DNA of 11,528 nt from JBILCM01 sp044353165 (GTDB taxonomy: Bacteria; Bacillota; Bacilli; Paenibacillales; YIM-B00363). The DNA lies in contig JBILCM010000066.1 in assembly GCA_044353165.1 (NCBI GenBank), positions 1-11,528 of the forward strand, written 5' to 3'. Under the pieces are notes generated by a model, which saw only the letters and a program-made list of their open reading frames with translations, had not been told where the DNA came from and made no database searches. Below, piece by piece: positions 7,624-11,528 of this stretch. Made by a program: the position numbers and the translations under genes. Within the stretch, counting starts at the first letter, position 1. Every line of letters begins with the position of its first letter.

Positions 7624-7630
7624 GAGGGGG
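7624..7630 (+). promoter_or_regulatory. Ribosome site that fixes a TTG start for glnK
   Basis: GAGGGGG lies 9 nt before TTG at 7640. The in-frame ATG at 7622 overlaps this site, has no ribosome site of its own and would lie only about 10 nt from the expected transcript start, so TTG is the better start. Confidence 0.75.
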
Positions 7631-7639
7631 CGAAAAACG

Positions 7640-8005
7640 TTGAAAAAGATTGAAGCCATCTTGCGTCCACAAAAATTACATGACACGATCAAAGCGTTGC
7701 ATGCCATCGGCGTGACGGCTTTTACGGTAAACCAAGTGGTCGGGCGCGGCCAACAGAAAGACACAAGCGGCATTTATCGGGGACAAAATTACAAGGTCAG
7801 CTTGCATCCGAAAGTGAAACTCGAAATCATCATTTCGGATGTGAATGTGGATCACACGGTACAAGCGATTATCGCTGCTGCTCAGACCGGGGAAGCGGGA
7901 GACGGGAAGATCTTCATCTCGTCGATAGAGCAAGCGTACAATATCCGCACGGGCGTCATCGATGAGACGATCGATGAATTGCAACGTGGCAAGAAGGAGG
8001 CTTAA
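7640..8005 (+). CDS. glnK: P-II nitrogen regulatory protein (GlnK type)
   Basis: P-II proteins are small trimers that bind ATP/ADP and 2-oxoglutarate and report nitrogen status; the GlnK type plugs the Amt channel when nitrogen is plentiful. From the TTG start the protein has 121 residues and begins MKKIEAILRP, the standard P-II opening. The T-loop spans about 37-55 and keeps Q39, K40 and Y51 (GIYRGQNYKV), the Tyr that is uridylylated in enteric bacteria; whether it is modified here is unknown. K58 and K60 (HPKVK) and the signature TGEAGDGKIFISSIEQAYNI (83-102) are present, with R103 in IRTG. Position 101 is Asn where many members have Arg or a similar residue. The gene is followed after 6 bp by amtB, and its last codons carry the amtB ribosome site, so the two are co-translated. 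Confidence 0.95.
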   Translation: MKKIEAILRPQKLHDTIKALHAIGVTAFTVNQVVGRGQQKDTSGIYRGQNYKVSLHPKVKLEIIISDVNVDHTVQAIIAAAQTGEAGDGKIFISSIEQAYNIRTGVIDETIDELQRGKKEA

Positions 8006-8011
8006 TCTTAC

Positions 8012-9319
8012 ATGGAAGCGATATATATTAATACGATCTGGGTTGTCATTGCGGCCGCGATGGTTTTGTTTATGGAAGGCGGATTCAGCCTACTTGAGGC
8101 GGGGTTGGTGCGCACGAAGAATGCAGTCAATGTAACGATGAAGATTTTCGTCGATTTGACGATTGGCGCTTTGGCTTTCTGGGCGATTGGCTTTGGACTG
8201 ATGTTCGGCGCTGATGCCGGTGGTTTTATCGGTACCTCCTTGTTCTTCACACCCGAATCGATTGAGACCGGGCTCGAATTGCCGGCTGCAGCGTATGTGC
8301 TGTTTCAACTTGGTTTTGCCATTGCGTGCATTTCCATCGTCTCGGGAGCGGTGGCGGAGCGCATGAACTTCAAAGCCTATGTTATCATCGCAGCGCTTAT
8401 TGCACTCGTTGTATACCCGATCTCAGGTCACTGGGTGTGGAATGCTGACGGTTGGCTCGCTCAGATGGGCATGAAAGATTTCGCTGGTTCCGCGGTGATT
8501 CATCTGCTCGGCGGTTCTGTCGCCTTCGCGATTGCTTGGATTCTTGGTCCACGCAAGGGCCGTTATACGGATGGCAGTGTGAACGTCTTCGCACCATCGA
8601 ACATTCCGCTTGCCTCTGCAGGTGTATTCATTCTTTGGTTCGGGTGGTTCGGATTTAATGCAGGCAGCACACTTTCAGCTGGAGACGCATCGTTGTCATC
8701 CATCGCTTTAAACACGATGCTAGGTGCTGCGGCGGGTGGTGCTTCGGCTTTGCTCTTTACGATGTTCCGTTTTGGCAAGACGGACCCCTCGATGGTCATG
8801 AACGGATCGTTGTCCGGACTTGTCGCCATCACCGCAGGTTGTGCCTTCGTTGAGCCATGGCACGCGATCGTAATTGGGTTGATTGCCGGTTTAATTGTGA
8901 TCGGGGCAACCTTGTATGTCGATCGACTTCGTGTGGATGATCCGGTGGGTGCCGTTGCTGTGCATGGATTTAATGGTGCATTCGGGACGATCGCTCTAGG
9001 TTTACTGGATACGAAAGCGGGTTGGTTGACCACGGGATCAACGTCGCTGATCGTCGCGCAAGTGGTGGGTGTCATTGCCATCTGTGCGTGGGGTCTTGTG
9101 AGCGGCGCAATCATCGCGTATGTAGCGAAATTCACTGTGGGCTTGCGGGCGACAGTTGCCGAAGAAGAAGAAGGCCTCGATATGGCGTACCATGGGATTC
9201 CCGCGTACAACGAACTCGATCGTTTCTCCGAATCTTCGAAGGCGCTGTATGATTTTGAAGCATCTACAGGCGTTGTGATTAAAGATGCGGATCCTCTCTC
9301 GTCCAAACAGGGCGCATAA
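8012..9319 (+). CDS. amtB: Ammonium transporter, Amt family
   Basis: This is a membrane channel for ammonium, expected to be a trimer with about 11 membrane helices per subunit. It has 435 residues, normal for the family. The start is ATG at 8012 with AAGGAGG (7994-8000) 11 nt upstream, inside the end of glnK. The twin pore histidines are present as H164 (DFAGSAVIHLLGG) and H318 (GAVAVHGFNGAFG). Other marks are SGAVAERMNF (111-120) and NGSLSGLVAITAGCAFVEPW (264-283). It begins directly with a membrane segment and ends in a cytoplasmic tail from about 378 (EEEEGLDMAYHGIPAYNEL), where GlnK would dock. The opening GGFSLLEAGLVRTKN is of the type seen in cyanobacteria and many Gram-positives, not the enteric AmtB type. 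It ends in TAA, 27 bp before a strong terminator. Confidence 0.96.
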   Translation: MEAIYINTIWVVIAAAMVLFMEGGFSLLEAGLVRTKNAVNVTMKIFVDLTIGALAFWAIGFGLMFGADAGGFIGTSLFFTPESIETGLELPAAAYVLFQLGFAIACISIVSGAVAERMNFKAYVIIAALIALVVYPISGHWVWNADGWLAQMGMKDFAGSAVIHLLGGSVAFAIAWILGPRKGRYTDGSVNVFAPSNIPLASAGVFILWFGWFGFNAGSTLSAGDASLSSIALNTMLGAAAGGASALLFTMFRFGKTDPSMVMNGSLSGLVAITAGCAFVEPWHAIVIGLIAGLIVIGATLYVDRLRVDDPVGAVAVHGFNGAFGTIALGLLDTKAGWLTTGSTSLIVAQVVGVIAICAWGLVSGAIIAYVAKFTVGLRATVAEEEEGLDMAYHGIPAYNELDRFSESSKALYDFEASTGVVIKDADPLSSKQGA

Positions 9320-9346
9320 ACAACAATGATCAAGTCCTTACAATAC

Positions 9347-9380
9347 AATGGGCCCCGGAGGGCCCATTTGTTTTATTTAT
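9347..9380 (+). terminator. Intrinsic terminator after amtB
   Basis: AATGGGCCC (9347-9355) pairs perfectly with GGGCCCATT (9360-9368) around a CGGA loop, and TGTTTTATTTAT follows. On the other strand the stem is the same but the T-run is poor, so it may only partly stop the converging sulfatase transcript. Confidence 0.92.
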
Positions 9381-9386
9381 CAATCG

Positions 9387-11156
9387 TTACACATCTTGTC
9401 CCACGAACTCGACCTTGACACTCCGAACGTGTGCGACTTCTTGACCGGTTTTGTTCACCGCGCGCAACACGATTTTCCCTGGACCTTGCTCCAGTCGGAT
9501 GAGGCCCAACATTAGCGGCTTGAACGCTTTATCATAAGATTCCACGCGACGCACACGATCATCCTGATCTTTGATTGGCGCGTCGAATGCTTCGGTAATG
9601 AACGCCCGCACCCTTTGATTTTCGCTAGACACCTCAATCTCAGATCCTTCGTCGCCATACCGGCAAGCATACATCATCGTAACTCGATACATGCCGGCTG
9701 TGCGAATCTCGACATCCCAGTGCATCGTATCAACAGTGTTCGTCCATTGAATAAAATAAGAGGCATTCGGGTGAATGGAGCTCCAGGTGATACCGCCAGA
9801 CGGGTGGCCATCCTGCGCATTCAAATAAGTGATCGGAAATAGCGTATATCCAACCGGAAGCAAGCGGTTGTCCGGTTCACCCTTGGGGAGCACGTCATTA
9901 CGCCATTGGGCCATCCGTTGTTGCAACTGCGCCCACAACTCCGGTTGTATATCAGACAAGTTATGTTGTTGTCCCGGGTCCCGCTCCATATCAAACAATC
10001 CGTCGGCATGACCTCCCGCCCTGTAGCGCTGTGTTCTGACAGCAGCGATCTTCCCATTCGCACTCAATGTCATGATGTTCCGCTCTGGCCAAGTTTCTGC
10101 CCCGCCCATCAACAATGGACGCAAGTTCATGCCATCTACCGGTGTGCAGGACACTTGACGCTTTACAGCATGTGACGCACGGATCGTATCCAAATCGATG
10201 CCAGCCAAATCGGCAAGCGTCGGTAATAGGTCAATGGCGCCGGCAATGTGCGGGATGCGTTGTTCCCTAGCAATGGTGCCTTGCCAGTGGATGATGAACG
10301 GCGAACGTACGCCTCCCTCATCAGTAGAACCTTTGATGCCGCGCATGCCTCCGTTCCAACGCGCGCCGTTGGGACCGTTATCTGTGGAATACACAAAGAT
10401 GGTATCCTCAAGAATCCCCAGTTCCTCAGCTTTGGCTACCAGTCTGCCCACATTCCAATCGATGTTCTCACACATCGCAAGCGCCGTGCGCGTCACTTCC
10501 ATGTTCTCGTTGCCTGGGTGGAGCGGGTCAGGAACGATGGACTTATCCTTGAACTTGTTGTACCATGCATCGGGCACTTGGAAGGGCGAATGCGGGGTAT
10601 TGAGCGGCACATAACAGAAGAACGGTCGGCGGTCTGTGCCTTGGGTGGCACTCTGTTGTTCCATGAACGTCATCGCATATTCCGTCAAGCAATCGGTCAA
10701 ATACCCGCTTGCTTGAAATTCTTCTCCGTTATGTTCTAGCGTGCTGTCGAAATAATGGCTCCAATGTCCGCAACAATACCCGTAGAACTGATCGAAGCCG
10801 CGCCCGTTCGGATGATAAGGATAGGCGGACCCGCTGTGCCACTTGCCAAAACAGCCCGTCGCATAACCCGCGGCTTGAAACACATCGCCGAACGTCACTT
10901 CGTCGTGGTTCAAAAACTCCGCACTGCGTGTCACACCTCGCACACCTGTGCGAGGGAAGTATCGACCCGTCAGAAATTCAGCACGGGTTGGGGCGCACAG
11001 CGGCTGGACGTAAAAATGTTCAAACAACGCCCCGCCCTGCGCAAGTCGATCGATATTCGGTGTATGCAAATTCGGATTGCCCGTCAGGCTCAGATCACCC
11101 CAGCCTTGGTCATCGGTCAGGATAAAGACGATGTTCGGCGATACATGGTTCTTCAT
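9387..11156 (-). CDS. Formylglycine-dependent sulfatase with C-terminal accessory module
   Basis: The enzyme hydrolyses sulfate esters. It has 589 residues, starting at ATG 11156 with GGAGG (11161-11165) 4 nt upstream. The catalytic motif is C54-A-P-T-R-A-E-F-L-T-G; C54 must be converted to formylglycine by a maturation enzyme that is not in this window. Metal and sulfate-site residues seen are D15 and D16 (ILTDDQGWGD), K105 and H107 (GKWH), H189 (NTPHS), D259 and N260 (STDNGPNG) and K275 (RGIKGS). From about 455 to the end there is an extra beta-rich module (SYFIQWTNT, WDVEIRTAGMYRVTMMY, ending KVEFVGQ) that looks like a jelly-roll carbohydrate-binding domain. No signal peptide precedes SPNIVFILTDDQ, so the protein should stay in the cytoplasm. 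The start overlaps the stop of the DinB-like gene (ATGA). The substrate is probably a sulfated sugar, given the neighbours. Confidence 0.92.
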   Translation of the reverse strand: MKNHVSPNIVFILTDDQGWGDLSLTGNPNLHTPNIDRLAQGGALFEHFYVQPLCAPTRAEFLTGRYFPRTGVRGVTRSAEFLNHDEVTFGDVFQAAGYATGCFGKWHSGSAYPYHPNGRGFDQFYGYCCGHWSHYFDSTLEHNGEEFQASGYLTDCLTEYAMTFMEQQSATQGTDRRPFFCYVPLNTPHSPFQVPDAWYNKFKDKSIVPDPLHPGNENMEVTRTALAMCENIDWNVGRLVAKAEELGILEDTIFVYSTDNGPNGARWNGGMRGIKGSTDEGGVRSPFIIHWQGTIAREQRIPHIAGAIDLLPTLADLAGIDLDTIRASHAVKRQVSCTPVDGMNLRPLLMGGAETWPERNIMTLSANGKIAAVRTQRYRAGGHADGLFDMERDPGQQHNLSDIQPELWAQLQQRMAQWRNDVLPKGEPDNRLLPVGYTLFPITYLNAQDGHPSGGITWSSIHPNASYFIQWTNTVDTMHWDVEIRTAGMYRVTMMYACRYGDEGSEIEVSSENQRVRAFITEAFDAPIKDQDDRVRRVESYDKAFKPLMLGLIRLEQGPGKIVLRAVNKTGQEVAHVRSVKVEFVGQDV

Positions 11157-11528
11157 ACAACCTCCGTCAATTTCTTGATGATGCCCAGCTTCACGGCATG
11201 CTCTTTCTCGTGCATCAAGAAGATGAGTAGCGCCTCGGCAATGGTCGGATTTTCGACATTCCACACTTTTCTTTCCATCGTTTCGTGCAATCGGCCTGCA
11301 AATAAGGTGGTTGTCCTCGACATTTGCTCTTCCAATTGCTTCAACAAGAAGGGTACAGAGGGAGGTGATAATGTCCATTCAGCTGGTTTTGTTCCGTTGG
11401 AGAACAATTCAGGATACCCCTCGGGTAGATATGTCGGTTGATTCGTGAGCTGGAACATTCGCTCGCCATAAATATAGATGTGCCCTAGCTGCCAACGCAC
11501 ATTATTATTAAATGGTTGCGGGATGTGA
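11153..11528 (-). CDS. DinB-like protein, C-terminal part (5' end outside window)
   Basis: The frame is open to the right edge; in-frame codons before the GTG at 11500 read HIPQPFNNN, so the gene continues and GTG 11500 is internal. About 125 residues are visible, the larger part of a 150-170 residue DinB/YfiT-type four-helix protein. The motif FNNNVRWQLGHI and the later HEKEH are the usual positions of the three metal-binding histidines (LGH, then HxxxH). DinB-like proteins are metal-binding and often thiol-linked; most have unknown function. The gene ends TGA at 11153-11155, overlapping the sulfatase ATG by four bases, so the two are translationally coupled in one transcript. Its promoter lies beyond the window. 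Confidence 0.8.
   Translation of the reverse strand, partial: HIPQPFNNNVRWQLGHIYIYGERMFQLTNQPTYLPEGYPELFSNGTKPAEWTLSPPSVPFLLKQLEEQMSRTTTLFAGRLHETMERKVWNVENPTIAEALLIFLMHEKEHAVKLGIIKKLTEVV

Larger units (their letters stand above)
7404..7639. other. Divergent control region between GH2 and glnK
   Basis: This 236-bp A/T-rich region is dense with possible sites. Going right from the GH2 start: two CATTTT..GCAATC repeats (7436-7447 and 7499-7512), a weak -10 for GH2, a cre-like site, a TCACAAAA/TTTTGTGA inverted repeat, a 20-bp-period direct repeat, and the glnK promoter. GAACGA (7472-7477) and TCGTTC (7494-7499) also form an inverted pair. Confidence 0.5.

Noticed and set aside
7404..7639. Riboswitch or small RNA in the GH2-glnK gap
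   Set aside because: I saw no conserved aptamer-like folding or terminator/antiterminator pair; the region is better explained as two divergent promoters.
8563..9348. 261-codon - strand open frame opposite amtB
   Set aside because: It is the antisense of a clearly conserved transporter, has Ser/Thr/Pro/Ala-rich composition typical of reverse reading, and crosses the amtB terminator.
11157..11378. 74-codon upstream extension of the sulfatase
   Set aside because: It overlaps the DinB-like gene in another frame and lacks a ribosome site; GGAGG precedes the ATG at 11156.
10755..11441. 228-codon + strand open frame opposite the sulfatase and DinB-like genes
   Set aside because: It spans the junction of two well-supported - strand genes and shows no motif of its own.
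1..11528. CRISPR array, tRNA, rRNA, insertion sequence, phage or defence genes
   Set aside because: I saw no regularly spaced repeats, cloverleaf, transposase or integrase motifs in either strand.

Overview
The window looks like chromosome from a Gram-positive bacterium (Bacillota). The Bacillales or Alicyclobacillales side is my guess, not something I can prove. The pointers are strong AGGAGG-type ribosome sites before most genes, sigma-A-like promoters (one with an extended -10, one TTGACG-N17-GATAAT), a possible GlnR/TnrA box, a possible cre site, and P-II and Amt proteins of the Gram-positive/cyanobacterial style. There is no rRNA, tRNA, insertion sequence, CRISPR array or phage gene.

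Layout from left to right. (1) The 3' part of an aldo/keto reductase (+), then a long two-way terminator hairpin. (2) A 911-residue UxaA-family (altronate/galactarate dehydratase) protein (-), built as two consecutive UxaA-like units. (3) A divergent AraC-family regulator (+). (4) A large GH2 beta-galactosidase-type enzyme (-) whose 3' end overlaps the regulator's 3' end by 62 bp. (5) A divergent glnK-amtB ammonium operon (+) with its own promoter and terminator. (6) A convergent operon (-) holding a DinB-like gene, cut by the window's right edge, and a sulfatase; the two overlap by the ATGA of stop and start.

How the parts may work together. The dehydratase, the GH2 enzyme, the sulfatase and the reductase could all serve breakdown of sugars, possibly sulfated galactosides and derived sugar acids, inside the cell, because neither the GH2 enzyme nor the sulfatase has a signal peptide. 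The AraC protein sits between the dehydratase and GH2 genes and is the likely regulator of one or both; a GATTGCA element recurs in both intergenic regions. The glnK-amtB pair is a standard nitrogen-sensing and ammonium-uptake unit placed among these genes and probably controlled separately.

Most notable are the duplicated dehydratase with complementary motif loss between its halves, the split C-terminal domain of the GH2 enzyme, and the DinB-sulfatase translational coupling. I did not find a clearly new defence or mobile system. All family calls come from reading motifs, without database searches.
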